64,000 nucleotides of DNA from CAKZQX01 sp034435975 (GCA_034435975.1 DAOTWD010000014.1:178753-242752); one strand, 5' to 3'; positions 8,071 to 17,391 are shown, numbered from the stretch's first letter. The notes: generated by a model not told the origin, from the letters alone. Program-made: numbers and translations.

Positions 8071-10338
8071 ATGATACATTATCGATCGGCTGCACCAATG
8101 GACAATTCGCAAGATCAGGCCATAGTAGCACCAGTTGCACCGAAACAGCAAACTCGGCGTCAGAGGCGAGGGTGGCAATCAGGCGGTATCCGCGCTCGCA
8201 TCCTGGTACCGCTGATGATCTTGATGATCATTGCGATTGTTGGCAATACCATCAGTTTTCTGCTGAGTACCAACCAGGCGCATGAACGCATTTTACTGCG
8301 CGACCTTGATGAAGAAGAACAACGTTTAATTGCTGCCCTGGAGCAGAGTGAACGTGATTTGCGCACTGCCGCCGAAATGATCGTATCTGATACACTTTTA
8401 CTTGGACGTTTACTTGATGCCCGTGTGCATCAGCGCATTACTTCCGGCGCAGAGATCTTGCCGATTATTGAGGAACGAGTTGCTGCCACACGTGAGCGGT
8501 TTAAAGTTGATCAGGCTATGCTCCGCGATCAACATAATCGGGTGCTGGTGAATGTGGCAGCCACTAATCAACCCGTCCATGTCATTCCGCGTAATCTTTT
8601 ACCTCCCTGTGATACAGTGGAGACGCACGTGATTAACTTTAATCAGATGCACATGATCGTGAGTTGTGCACCGCTGTTCATCTCAGAGGAACAGATTATT
8701 GCCTATGCATACACCTTCTTCGATCTGGCAGAACTGCTTGTACGTCTCCAGCGCGACTTGGGTCTGACAGGCCAGGCTACCCTGGTAGACCCTGACACTC
8801 CCCTGGTCGAAACTATTGAGTGGCAACCAGATAACGGGATGGCACGATTGATCAAACCACGCCTGGGACAGGAAGTAATAGGCATTCGCCTGCAGATCAG
8901 TGAACAGAGTGCCGATGAGATTATCACTCTGGGTTTATCGATCATTCTCATCGGTAACGGTCTGGCGTTGGTGCTGTTGTTCCTGGCCGGTGCCTGGCTA
9001 GCGCGTAGTTTTACACGCCCAATTTTCAGCCTGGTTCAGGTGGCGGATGCAGTCACGGCCGGCGATCTATCACGCCGTTCGCGATTGACCAGTTGTGACG
9101 AAATCGGGCAGCTTGGCAAGGCACTGGATCACGCCACCGATATGATTGTCCAGTTATTAGACGAACAGGCGCATGCAGTTAGCGAGCGTCAGGCGATTCT
9201 GGAAAGTATTGCCGACGGGGTGCTGGCGGTTGATATGGAAGAACGGATTGTCGTATTTAACCCGGCTGCTGGCGAATTACTGCAACAGGATGGAACATAT
9301 ATGATGGGCCAATCACTCAGCCAGCTGGAATTGGCCGCCCCACCTGCGCTCCGGGACGGGGTGCGACAGGTCATCAGTCAGATACGCAGCGAGTTGTATG
9401 ACACTGACTTGCAGCCAACTGAGGATCAGATAGCCCTCGGCTCACAGATTGTGCGCCTGCAAAGTGCACCTATTCTCAGCAGTGTGGGGAAGCAACTGGG
9501 ATCGGTGGTCATTATTCAGGATATCACTCGGATTGTTGAATCCGAACAAGCCAAAACTGCATTTATTGGTATGGCATCGCATGAGTTGCGCACACCACTG
9601 ACGAGTATGAAAGGTTTTGTCGATATACTCTCCTATACTGATTTATCTGTACTTAGTGCAGAGCAACGCCTGTACATCGAGACCATCCAGCGTCAGACCA
9701 ATAATTTGACCCTGCTCGTCAATGACTTGCTGGAAACAGCCCGGCTTGAACAGGGAACATGGCGACTGGAATGCCGCTGGGTGACAGTCAAGCATGCACT
9801 GGAAGAAGCGGTTGCTGGTCTCAGCAACTTAATCCATGAACGCAATGTGAACGTCCAGATCGAAGTCGCTCCGCGCTTGCCCTCCATCTGGATCGATCCG
9901 ATGCATCTGGAACGGATTCTGACCAACCTGATCTCGAATGCCGTCAAATATGTGTATCCAGGGGGAGCAGTCTGTATCCAGGCCTGGGAAATTCATCATG
10001 CCGACGAGGTACCAGATGGTGCCCTCACTGATACGCCCTGGAAACACGACGAGGATCGCTCGCTGATCATTACCATTGAGGACAATGGTGTGGGTATTCG
10101 CGCTGAGGATCAGTCTTTGATTTTCAACCGTTTTTTTCGCTCGGAAAATCCCCTCAGTAGCGACGTGGGTGGTACCGGATTGGGGCTGGATATTGCCCGT
10201 TCGCTGGTTGCGTTGCATCACGGGCAAATCGGCTTTACGAGTATTGAAGGCAGTGGCAGTCGCTTCTGGATACGGTTGCTCACTCCCAACGTAGATGCCG
10301 TCACCACGATCGCTGATGTGACAAACTCCACCACATGA
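8071..10338 (+). CDS. membrane sensor histidine kinase, paralogue of the preceding kinase
   Basis: Second two-component sensor kinase, 755 residues from the chosen start. It is collinear with its neighbour: basic N-terminus (QQTRRQRRGW), membrane segment (ILVPLMILMIIAIVGN), extracytoplasmic Cache-like domain, second membrane segment, HAMP (RPIFSLVQVADAVTAGDLSRR), PAS (ILESIADGVLAVDMEER), HisKA (ASHELRTPLTSMKGF), and N (NLISNAVKYV), G1 (EDNGVGIRAEDQ), F (FNRFFRS) and G2 (GGTGLGLDI) boxes. Many stretches are shared with the first kinase, showing tandem duplication, while the sensor domains have diverged. The frame is open from ATG 7933. I chose ATG 8071 since the first 46 residues lack recognisable character; ATG 8098 is also possible. 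No regulator gene is adjacent. Confidence 0.87.
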   Translation: MIHYRSAAPMDNSQDQAIVAPVAPKQQTRRQRRGWQSGGIRARILVPLMILMIIAIVGNTISFLLSTNQAHERILLRDLDEEEQRLIAALEQSERDLRTAAEMIVSDTLLLGRLLDARVHQRITSGAEILPIIEERVAATRERFKVDQAMLRDQHNRVLVNVAATNQPVHVIPRNLLPPCDTVETHVINFNQMHMIVSCAPLFISEEQIIAYAYTFFDLAELLVRLQRDLGLTGQATLVDPDTPLVETIEWQPDNGMARLIKPRLGQEVIGIRLQISEQSADEIITLGLSIILIGNGLALVLLFLAGAWLARSFTRPIFSLVQVADAVTAGDLSRRSRLTSCDEIGQLGKALDHATDMIVQLLDEQAHAVSERQAILESIADGVLAVDMEERIVVFNPAAGELLQQDGTYMMGQSLSQLELAAPPALRDGVRQVISQIRSELYDTDLQPTEDQIALGSQIVRLQSAPILSSVGKQLGSVVIIQDITRIVESEQAKTAFIGMASHELRTPLTSMKGFVDILSYTDLSVLSAEQRLYIETIQRQTNNLTLLVNDLLETARLEQGTWRLECRWVTVKHALEEAVAGLSNLIHERNVNVQIEVAPRLPSIWIDPMHLERILTNLISNAVKYVYPGGAVCIQAWEIHHADEVPDGALTDTPWKHDEDRSLIITIEDNGVGIRAEDQSLIFNRFFRSENPLSSDVGGTGLGLDIARSLVALHHGQIGFTSIEGSGSRFWIRLLTPNVDAVTTIADVTNSTT

Positions 10339-10379
10339 TGGGGCATTACCCCTCTGGATCATCCTACTGGATCGCTTAC

Positions 10380-10503
10380 CTATTACCACAACGAGACATC
10401 CCCTGGGTAGGAAGGCGTGGTGCGGCTTCAACCCGCCGAAACCATGCGCGGGGGCTGGTGGCCCCCGCGCCCCGGCTGCGGTGAAGTCTCGTTGTAATAC
10501 TAT
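10380..10503. repeat. MITE-like inverted-repeat element, copy B
   Basis: An element of about 124 bp with ends (T)ATTACCACAACGAGAC and GTCTCGTTGTAATACTA(T). The interior (CCCTGGGTAGGA, CGGCTTCAACCCGCCGAAACC, CGGTGAAGTCTCG) is closely similar to copy A at 5383-5504 and in the same orientation. It lies 40 bp after the stop of the second kinase. No coding capacity. Confidence 0.78.
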
Positions 10504-10776
10504 TTCGTATCCCGTCCACAACTACTGGCTCTCCGATTTCCGTGTACAATAGACGTAACCGTTCAGGTAATATGTGTACCAGCGGAGGCGTGAGGATCGC
10601 AAAACCCGCACAACAGATAAACTGAACGTGTATCTCGCGGTGCCTGTGCCCCTTTGCACTGTTGTATTCGAGATAGTCTGTCAGCGTCGGCAATCCATGT
10701 TCGGCACACATGCAGTGGTGATATGCCTCTTCCTAACATCCGACTCTGATGTCAGATAATGATCTTGTAAAGAGAG
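10504..10776. other. intergenic DNA, no gene recognised
   Basis: The stretch between two repeat elements contains one possible -10 hexamer (TACAAT near 10550). It also has a 61-codon open frame at 10574-10759 with unconvincing composition and no clear ribosome binding site. I see nothing else. Confidence 0.3.
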
Positions 10777-10864
10777 AGTACGACAACGAGTAGTCAAAGA
10801 TCAGCGTCTCGGTATCCACTACGTTCCTCTACATCCGCTACAGTAGAAACATCTCGTTGTCGTA
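10777..10864. repeat. MITE-like inverted-repeat element, copy C (short)
   Basis: About 88 bp. The left end AGTACGACAACGAG (10777-10790) is matched by CTCGTTGTCGTA at the right end (10853-10864). The interior differs from copies A and B, so only the ends are conserved. The right end lies only 18 bp before the DUF4262 start codon and is directly followed by its purine-rich ribosome binding site. Confidence 0.7.
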
Positions 10865-10882
10865 AGAGAGAGGGGAACACCC

Positions 10883-11365
10883 ATGAACCAGTTGATCCAG
10901 CAGGTGGAAGCCAATATTCAGCGTACTGGCTGGTCGGTGATTGCAGTCAATGGCGATCCAACCATCAATATGCCCATATGGGCCTACACAGTTGGAATTG
11001 AGCGCACGCTGGGCCATTCTGAACTGGTGATGAGCGGGCTTCCGCCCGAAACGATGCAGCCCATCCTGAATAATATCGGGATGTTGATTCGTAATGGCGC
11101 ATACTTCATCCCAGGTATTCAAGCCGATAACGTTCTGCAAAACTATCAGGTTGCTTTTCGCACCGTGCATTACAGCTGGTACACCAGTCTGTTTGGCGTT
11201 GCACGCCGTATATACGGTCACTGGGAATTCCAGATGCTGCAGGTACTCTATCCTGACTCGGCGGGGCGATTTCCATGGGAAGCCTCCTGTATGACACCCA
11301 TCCGTGAACGACAACCACGCCTGGATCTGCCGATGGGCAGGATCGGGATCGTGCCTACAGCCTGA
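10883..11365 (+). CDS. DUF4262 domain protein
   Basis: A 160-residue soluble protein matching the DUF4262 family, whose biochemical role is unknown. The family core is visible: RTGWSVIAVNGD, then WAYTVGIERTLGHSELVMSGLP and a conserved middle (NGAYFIPGIQADNV). There is no signal peptide or membrane segment. The start ATG 10883 follows GAGAGAGGGG. The 88-bp inverted-repeat element immediately upstream probably separates it from, or provides, its promoter. It is followed by about 200 bp without a secure gene; a 31-codon frame at 11418-11513 has a plausible ribosome binding site but no recognisable product. Confidence 0.8.
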   Translation: MNQLIQQVEANIQRTGWSVIAVNGDPTINMPIWAYTVGIERTLGHSELVMSGLPPETMQPILNNIGMLIRNGAYFIPGIQADNVLQNYQVAFRTVHYSWYTSLFGVARRIYGHWEFQMLQVLYPDSAGRFPWEASCMTPIRERQPRLDLPMGRIGIVPTA

Positions 11366-11567
11366 TTGTCGATCGAGCGTTCAAACTTTGCCCAACCAAC
11401 ACGGAGGAGATGGCTTTATGCAAGTATCACGTGCATGCGGTGCCAACGGCTGGTGTAGCAAACGTTTCCTACGCATCAAAGACAAGCCTGTACGCGGCGA
11501 GTTGCCCCATTAGTAGCGTTGACAATCAAGGGTCATAGCAGGCTTCGTAGTGTGGTTTACAGTCATG

Positions 11568-13115
11568 TCACCGTGTCCGTTGCGGTAGATTGGTCATAGC
11601 TGGCAACCACTGCGGGTGTTGGTGTAACTCAGCAGACAGCGCCTGCTCCAGCGTCGCCGCCGTCTTGAACCCCGTGAATGCAATGCCCAGCATCACCAGC
11701 GTCTGTGCTATATCCGGTCGAATACCGACCAGCACACAGCGGGCACCGAGCAAGGTCGCGGCCTGTACCCCACGCAACAGCCCGGTGGCAGCGACTGGAT
11801 CCAGCACCGGTATACCCGTCAGATCAATAAATACCAGCCGTGCCCGCTCACGTTCAATGCTGGCTAACAGGTGTGGCATAAAATCCGCGCTACGTACGGA
11901 ATCAAATTCACCAATCAGCGGTAACACCAGCACCCCACGTAGAATCGGAATCAGCGGCAGTGAGAGGGTACGTACCGTTTCTGCCAGTTTTGCCCGTTCA
12001 TACTTCTCGGCCTCAAGCTGGCGGATGGCCTCAACCAGATGACTCCGTTCTTGCTCCAGTCGGGTCATATAGGCTTCGATCTCAGTCATATCGCGCCCCA
12101 TCACTAGCATCCCCTGTGTGCGGTTGTGGACATCAATCACGGGCGTTAGCGTCAACGCAATCCGGCGCTGATTGAGCGTGAGTAACTCAGAGATCATGGT
12201 GGAGCTACGAGCGTGATCAAACTTTTTCGTCACCGAATGCCATTCCGCTCGCCCACCGGTAAAGAGATCGATGATGCTGGTATCAACCCCTACCCGATCA
12301 AGAGCCGTGGTTACTGCCGGTTGCGTGCCCAGACCAAGCCGCTCTGCCTGGGCATTGGTGTATACCAGCCGCCCGTCTCGATCCAGCACCACTACCGCCT
12401 CATGCATCGCTTGCAACGCCAGATCCAGCGCCACCCGCGTTGTTACCAGAAACCGCGTACGTAATACCATATAGGCCAGCGCTAACAGCAACAGCAGCGT
12501 TGATAGAGACCCGCTAATCTGGCGCAATAGATAGGACTGATCCACAAATCGATTGAATGTTGATGACACCGCAATCGTTAGCGCTAACAGACCAATAACC
12601 ACCCTGGCCTGTGGGATACGTACAAACGAGACGATCAGGAGGCCCAGATGTACAAACCAGCTGACAAAAAAGAGAGTGCGTAGCATATCCCCGCCGGGAC
12701 TGATCACATTGAGGCGATAAACTCCATTGTCCAGAAACATTCCATCCAGCATCAACCCGGTCTGTGCAATAGCATCAACCCCAAAGGCGATACCCGCAAC
12801 AACATACGGCAGGCTGATCCAGATCACAGGGCGGAACCCCGTCCACCATTGTGGCACAAATAACGCACTGAACAGTAAGAGCAGCAAAATCTGCAGGATG
12901 ATCAGCATCAATCCACCACCAATCACCCCCACTGCAGCCATGACAACGCTGGTAGCTTCGGCCTGAAAGAAACCAAAAATATTGAGCGAGGCTATTATGG
13001 CCACCATGAGGACAAACAGTCGTGCTGGACGATACTCCCAGGCCCGTACAGTAACAAACGTTGCCAGCACGGTTTCAATAATCAGAAAGACAAAGGTGGT
13101 AATCAGCGAAAACAT
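11568..13115 (-). CDS. 7TM sensor with PAS and C-terminal STAS domain (RsbR-like)
   Basis: A 515-residue regulator. The N-terminal 210 residues form about seven hydrophobic segments resembling the 7TM sensor module seen at the N-termini of some histidine kinases. A PAS domain follows (ALQAMHEAVVVLDRDGRLVYTNAQAERLG), then a coiled-coil linker (RLEQERSHLVEAIRQLEAEKYERAKLAE) and a STAS domain at about residues 405-500. The STAS loop FIDLTGIPVLDPVAATGLL has Thr at the position phosphorylated in RsbR/RsbS-type stressosome proteins. It probably signals through partner-switching kinases and phosphatases rather than phosphotransfer; none is in the window. The start is ATG 13115, with CGGGA upstream. 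The 29 extra upstream codons are rejected because the hydrophobic domain begins at this Met. Confidence 0.82.
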   Translation of the reverse strand: MFSLITTFVFLIIETVLATFVTVRAWEYRPARLFVLMVAIIASLNIFGFFQAEATSVVMAAVGVIGGGLMLIILQILLLLLFSALFVPQWWTGFRPVIWISLPYVVAGIAFGVDAIAQTGLMLDGMFLDNGVYRLNVISPGGDMLRTLFFVSWFVHLGLLIVSFVRIPQARVVIGLLALTIAVSSTFNRFVDQSYLLRQISGSLSTLLLLLALAYMVLRTRFLVTTRVALDLALQAMHEAVVVLDRDGRLVYTNAQAERLGLGTQPAVTTALDRVGVDTSIIDLFTGGRAEWHSVTKKFDHARSSTMISELLTLNQRRIALTLTPVIDVHNRTQGMLVMGRDMTEIEAYMTRLEQERSHLVEAIRQLEAEKYERAKLAETVRTLSLPLIPILRGVLVLPLIGEFDSVRSADFMPHLLASIERERARLVFIDLTGIPVLDPVAATGLLRGVQAATLLGARCVLVGIRPDIAQTLVMLGIAFTGFKTAATLEQALSAELHQHPQWLPAMTNLPQRTR

Positions 13116-13161
13116 ACAATCCCGATCGCTATGGCTGCAAAATCGCAAAAATGCCGTATTT

Positions 13162-13190
13162 ATTGTAGCAAAATTTGGGCAACCTGGGAA
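13162..13190 (-). promoter_or_regulatory. candidate sigma70-type promoter for the STAS sensor
   Basis: On the minus strand TTCCCA, a 17-bp spacer and TACAAT with the extended -10 TGC. It lies about 47 bp upstream of the ATG at 13115. The -35 match is weak. Confidence 0.4.
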
Positions 13191-13379
13191 ATACGAGAGC
13201 ACGCCTCAATCAGAGGATTGCGCCAGTACTTCAATGGCCACCTGCACATGGTCTCTCCACCTCGATTTTCCTGTCATCAAGGCAAGAAGTTTCGCCCTAC
13301 GACGCTGCCGCAGGGCGAAAAAACCTCTGGTTCAAGAAACCGCGTAGGTCGTGAGTACTTTAAGCTGTGTTATAATCAA

Positions 13380-13532
13380 ATGGAACCACAACCTGAGGGA
13401 GGAGTGAGGGTTTTCTTTTCTCTTTCCTCGCTCCTCTCTTGTCGCTCGGCGTGGCTTCGCCTCTCCCGTGGGAGGAACGAGGGAATCGGCACCTGCACTC
13501 CTGGCCGAGGGGAAGTCTCGTTGGAGGACTAG
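13380..13532. repeat. degenerate MITE-like element, copy D
   Basis: The right end GTCTCGTTGGAGGACTAG (13515-13532) is a recognisable variant of the family terminus. The left end (AACCACAACCTGAG near 13381) is poor. The interior has pyrimidine/purine-rich tracts (GGAGTGAGGGTTTTC..TTCCTCGCTCCTCTC) like copies E and F. It ends 36 bp before the transaldolase start codon. A separate small hairpin, TTCGCCCTACGAC..GCCGCAGGGCGAA, lies at about 13291-13320. Confidence 0.55.
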
Positions 13533-13568
13533 TTCTGGAAAGCAGCAGCCAGTTATCCATACAGAAAG

Positions 13569-14219
13569 GTGTCACAGGTGCAACTGTATCTTGATACGGC
13601 CAATCTCGGAGAGATCCGTGAAGCAGCCAGTTGGGGCGTACTCAGCGGCGTCACCACCAATCCAACGCTTATGGCCCGCGAAAAGGGGGCCGATTTTCGG
13701 GCCACCATCGAGGAAATTGCGACCCTCGTGGATGGGCCGATCAGCGCCGAGACTATCGCCCTTGATGCCGAGGGCATGATTCGTGAAGGGTTGGAGTATG
13801 CCCAGTGGCATCCGAATGTCATTATCAAAGTGCCGAGTACAACCGAGGGATTGAAAGCTGTTTACGCTCTGGCAAAACAGAACATCCGTACGAATGTTAC
13901 ACTCTGCTTCAACCCTGTTCAGGCCTTGATGGCTGCACGGGCGGGCGCATTTATCATCAGCCCCTTCGTTGGCCGCGTAGATGATATTGGTATTGATGGC
14001 ATCCAGCTTATTCGTGAAATTCGGGGGGTGTACAGCGCAGGCGGTATTCAGACGCTCATTCTATCGGCATCCATTCGCCATCCACGTCATATTGTCGAGA
14101 GTGCGCTGGCCGGGGCCGATATTGCCACTTGTCCCTATAAAGTTCTGCAACAGGCTATGCACCATCCATTGACCGATATTGGAATTGAACGTTTTCTCGC
14201 TGACTGGAAGCATCGCTAG
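13569..14219 (+). CDS. tal: transaldolase / fructose-6-phosphate aldolase family (TalC-type)
   Basis: A class I aldolase of 216 residues, the short TalC/FSA form. It is expected to transfer or cleave the dihydroxyacetone unit of sedoheptulose-7-P or fructose-6-P in the non-oxidative pentose phosphate pathway. Family motifs are LDTANLGEIREA, GVTTNPTLMAREG-like, the Schiff-base lysine in VIIKVPSTTEGL, NVTLCFNPVQALMAARAGA, ISPFVGRVDDIG, ASIRHPRH and GADIATCPYKVL. The start is GTG 13569 after AGAAAGGTG; the family N-terminus (LYLDTAN) begins a few residues later. Sequence alone does not decide between transaldolase and F6P aldolase activity; the length fits both. Confidence 0.9.
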   Translation: MSQVQLYLDTANLGEIREAASWGVLSGVTTNPTLMAREKGADFRATIEEIATLVDGPISAETIALDAEGMIREGLEYAQWHPNVIIKVPSTTEGLKAVYALAKQNIRTNVTLCFNPVQALMAARAGAFIISPFVGRVDDIGIDGIQLIREIRGVYSAGGIQTLILSASIRHPRHIVESALAGADIATCPYKVLQQAMHHPLTDIGIERFLADWKHR

Positions 14220-14270
14220 GCATAACCACACAGACAGATAGTGCTTGCGACTGCAAAGGAATCTACCATT

Positions 14271-14816
14271 ATGTCATTGATCGCTGGCAATCTGGGCGTG
14301 GTGCAACGCCTGCTGGATGCCCATGCTATTCGTTGGGGCGTTTGCGCTGGAGCGGCATCATATTTGTATGGTGATCGTCGCCCGATACAGGATATCGATA
14401 TCCTGGTGATAAAAGGTGGACTGGCCACTATTGTACAGTTGTTACAACAGGAACGCAAGGCGGTACAATTTGATGGCAAGCGGGTTCTGTGGCGAGGAAT
14501 CAAGCTCTTTGATGATTTGAGCGTGTGGCGGGCCGATAAGCAGCATCCTTTTACACTCGATCCGCTCATGAGACAGTATCTCCGCCGCATGCCATTGCTG
14601 GGATCACAGGTCGCCGTTCTGGCACCAGAAGATGTGTTTGCGCATAAGATCTTGCTCGGACGTGGCCCGGAACAGGGTAAGCATGATTTGACCGATGCGG
14701 CATCAATCGCCCGTCGGCAACGGCTTGACCTGGCTTACTTACAAGAACGGTTGCAACTGATGCAGGCATGGGATCTCTTTGCGTCCAATCTGGCAACCTA
14801 CAACATTCCCTTATGA
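14271..14816 (+). CDS. nucleotidyltransferase-fold protein, function unknown
   Basis: A 181-residue protein with a minimal nucleotidyltransferase signature: WGVCAGAASYLYGDRRPIQDIDILV, i.e. a G(A)xS-type helix followed by a DxD pair (DID) that would bind metal. A second helical region (APEDVFAHKILLGRG, then KHDLTDAASIA) resembles domains annotated as nucleotidyl transferase AbiEii/MNT-like proteins or aminoglycoside adenylyltransferase-like proteins. It starts 51 bp after the transaldolase and may be cotranscribed, but no antitoxin-like partner gene is beside it. ATG 14271 (AAGGA upstream) is preferred to TTG 14241. Substrate unknown. Confidence 0.65.
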   Translation: MSLIAGNLGVVQRLLDAHAIRWGVCAGAASYLYGDRRPIQDIDILVIKGGLATIVQLLQQERKAVQFDGKRVLWRGIKLFDDLSVWRADKQHPFTLDPLMRQYLRRMPLLGSQVAVLAPEDVFAHKILLGRGPEQGKHDLTDAASIARRQRLDLAYLQERLQLMQAWDLFASNLATYNIPL

Positions 14817-15072
14817 CTCAGCGGCAGAAGCGGCCAGTTAGCTTCCTGCTCCCAACCCTGTATGGTCGCGGCATAGTCAGGCTCTCACTGGTGAGACAGG
14901 CGTTGTTTTTGCCAGCAGATTTTCTGGATAGACGAAAATCGGTGGACAAAGCTGTTGCCGGCTCAAACCATTTTTCAATGCACATCACGTGGCATACATG
15001 CTGTCGATCGGGTAATAAACGTAGTACCGCAACATGCTGGCGACGTAGATGAGTGCTGATGGTGACGCAACC

Positions 15073-16134
15073 CTACCCACCCAGCTCCGACATACTGCGC
15101 AGGGTTGGCACCACACCCTCGGGTAATCCATGTCCCCAGGGTTTGATCGCTATGGCATGACGTATCAGTTGCTCAATCTGTTCCTGCGTTGCCCCACTGC
15201 GGATGGCTGCCCGCAAATCAACTTCCTCATCGCGGAGCAAGCACAGATGCAGCCGCCCATCGGCAGTCAACCGCATACGATTACAGGTAGCGCAAAACGG
15301 ATCGGTTACGCTGCTGATAAAGCCGATCTTCCCTGGTGCCCCCGGAATGCGGTAGAGGCGCGCCGGATCGCTGCTGGCCTGACCGAGCGACTCCAGCGTC
15401 CCAAACACTGTCTCAATCCGCTCCAATAGTTCGGCGCTACTGATAATCCCCTCTTGCGCCAGACCCGTTACTCCGGTCAGCGGCATGACCTCAATGAAGC
15501 GAAACTCCCAGGGATACTGTCTGGTCAGGTTCGCCAGTTGTACCACCTCATCGTCATTCATCCCGCGTACAATCACCGCATTCAGTTTGATCGGTTGTAG
15601 ATCAGTAGCAACCGCAGCTTCTATGCCAGCCCAGACATCTTCCAACTTGCCACCGCGCGTCATCTGGCGAAACTTCTGCGGATCAAGACTGTCAATGCTA
15701 ATATTCACCCGATCCAGTCCGGCCTCCTTGAGTGGTACGGCCAGATGTCGCAGGCGCAGTGCATTGGTCGTCATTGCAATATGCTCGATACCAGGTATAG
15801 CCTTGATCAAGCGGATCAAGGCCACCAGATCCTGGCGTAACGTCGGTTCACCGCCAGTCAGCCGAATTTTACGAAAGCCGGCTGCCGCCGCTGCACGCAT
15901 AACCAGGAGCAACTCCTCATTGGTTAACAATTCAGGGCGGGGAGCAAACTGCATACCCTGCGCTGGCATGCAGTAGACACAGCGCATATTACAGCGATCA
16001 GTCAAAGAAACCCGGAGATAGTCGATCCGTCGTCCAAAGGAATCATGGGCTGGCACATCGACTGGGTAACTGGGGAGTTGACGCGGATCATAAAAGAACA
16101 GCGGGATCATCCCCGCCATAGCCGAGCTGGACAT
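15073..16134 (-). CDS. moaA: GTP 3',8-cyclase (molybdenum cofactor biosynthesis)
   Basis: Radical SAM enzyme that, with MoaC, converts GTP to cyclic pyranopterin monophosphate, the first step of molybdenum cofactor synthesis. In the 353 residues I see the radical-SAM cluster motif CNMRCVYC near residue 50, the SAM-binding LTGGEPTLR, the GTP-cluster motif CATCNRMRLTADGRLHLC near residue 280, and the C-terminal Gly-Gly (MSELGG) required in MoaA. The N-terminal extension of about 30 residues is slightly long. It lies 102 bp downstream of mrp on the same strand. No other moa/moe gene is in the window. Confidence 0.95.
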   Translation of the reverse strand: MSSSAMAGMIPLFFYDPRQLPSYPVDVPAHDSFGRRIDYLRVSLTDRCNMRCVYCMPAQGMQFAPRPELLTNEELLLVMRAAAAAGFRKIRLTGGEPTLRQDLVALIRLIKAIPGIEHIAMTTNALRLRHLAVPLKEAGLDRVNISIDSLDPQKFRQMTRGGKLEDVWAGIEAAVATDLQPIKLNAVIVRGMNDDEVVQLANLTRQYPWEFRFIEVMPLTGVTGLAQEGIISSAELLERIETVFGTLESLGQASSDPARLYRIPGAPGKIGFISSVTDPFCATCNRMRLTADGRLHLCLLRDEEVDLRAAIRSGATQEQIEQLIRHAIAIKPWGHGLPEGVVPTLRSMSELGG

Positions 16135-16236
16135 CGTTGTACCTCTTTCTAACGGTCGATCAGGGAGAAACGATCATCCCTGATACTCGCGCTTGAACCT
16201 TCCTCGTGCTCTCTACGACTGCACACTGAGGGTAAC

Positions 16237-17322
16237 TCAGGCGAATGCCATCACGCTGATTCGGGCTGCCAGTTGCCGCGCCACCTGCCGAAAGCTCTCT
16301 GCATACGAATCGGGCAAATTACCGACGACAGCCGGGATACCTTGATCGCCACCCGCCCGGATCGCCATGCCAAGTGGGATCTGGCCAAGGAGTGGCACCT
16401 GTAGCTGATCAGCCAGACGCTCGGCACCACCGGAACCAAAGATGTCATAACGATTGCCGGTGTCGGGAGCAATAAAATAGGACATATTCTCCACAATACC
16501 AAGCAAGGGCACATTGACTTTGCGGAACATCTGCATTGCCTTGATCACATCAATCGTGGCAACTGTCTGTGGCGTGGTGACAATCAAGGCACCTGTCAGC
16601 GGTAACGACTGCGCCAGCGTCAGCGCCACATCACCCGTACCAGGCGGCATATCGACCACGAGATAATCCAACGGTGCCCAAGCGACATTGTAGAGAAACT
16701 GCCGCAAGAGTTGCGTCACCATTGGCCCACGCCAGATTACTGGCTGGCTTTCATCAATCAAAAACCCGATCGAGATCATTTTGATCCCATGTGCCGACAA
16801 TGGCACCATCATGGCCTGTCCCTGTGCATCTTCAAACGCCTCAGGCCGACCACTGGCACCTAGCATGAGTGGTACCGAAGGCCCAAACACATCGGCGTCC
16901 AGCAAGCCAACATCGGCCCCCTCCTGGGCCAGCGCAACAGCCAGATTCGCTGCCACTGTCGACTTGCCGACCCCTCCCTTGCCAGCGGCCACGGCAATCA
17001 CATTGGTTACCCCTGGAATGGCCGATTGATCAGGAATACCACTGTTGGGCCGCACAACGGCGGTAAAATCAATCGTGATCGCACTCACTCCGGGAATACG
17101 GCCGACTGCGGCCTCACATGCTTCACGGATCTGATCTTTCAGCGGACACGCAGGCGTCGTTAGTTCAACCGTAAAGGCGACCGCACCACCCTTGATGACC
17201 ACGTTCTTGATCATGTTGCGCGAAACCAGGTCGCCACCAAGTTCAGGTTCCTGCACGGTTCGTAGGGCATCCAGCACCTGCTGCTCGGTAACTAGACTCT
17301 CGCCCTTTGAAAATAGCGCCAT
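16237..17322 (-). CDS. mrp: Mrp/NBP35-type iron-sulfur cluster carrier ATPase
   Basis: P-loop ATPase that carries or inserts [4Fe-4S] clusters. The 361-residue protein has an N-terminal MIP18/DUF59 domain (VLDALRTVQEPELGGDLVS, then TTPACPLKDQI) joined to the ParA-like Mrp domain. The Mrp domain shows deviant Walker A AAGKGGVGKSTV, DADVFGPSVPLMLG, VIWRGPMVTQLLRQF and VVDMPPGTGDVALTLAQ. The C-terminal CxxC of many Mrp proteins is not obvious; the segment there reads FGSGGAERLAD. ATG 17322 has GGGGAG eight bases upstream; GTG 17328 is the alternative. The neighbouring radical-SAM gene moaA needs Fe-S clusters, a plausible but unproven link. Confidence 0.93.
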   Translation of the reverse strand: MALFSKGESLVTEQQVLDALRTVQEPELGGDLVSRNMIKNVVIKGGAVAFTVELTTPACPLKDQIREACEAAVGRIPGVSAITIDFTAVVRPNSGIPDQSAIPGVTNVIAVAAGKGGVGKSTVAANLAVALAQEGADVGLLDADVFGPSVPLMLGASGRPEAFEDAQGQAMMVPLSAHGIKMISIGFLIDESQPVIWRGPMVTQLLRQFLYNVAWAPLDYLVVDMPPGTGDVALTLAQSLPLTGALIVTTPQTVATIDVIKAMQMFRKVNVPLLGIVENMSYFIAPDTGNRYDIFGSGGAERLADQLQVPLLGQIPLGMAIRAGGDQGIPAVVGNLPDSYAESFRQVARQLAARISVMAFA

Positions 17323-17391
17323 GCACACTTCTCCCCATACAATCTTCGGTAAATATAAACTGGTTGCATTTGCTTACCGGGAATTGTTTCT

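Noticed and set aside
10574..10759. 61-codon frame between two repeat elements
   Set aside because: No clear ribosome binding site, unusual composition, and it sits between mobile repeats.
11418..11513. 31-codon frame with GGAGGAGA upstream
   Set aside because: A good ribosome binding site but no recognisable product, no promoter and nothing to support conservation.
16135..16236. Possible molybdenum cofactor riboswitch before moaA
   Set aside because: Only 102 bp are available and no matching conserved core was seen.
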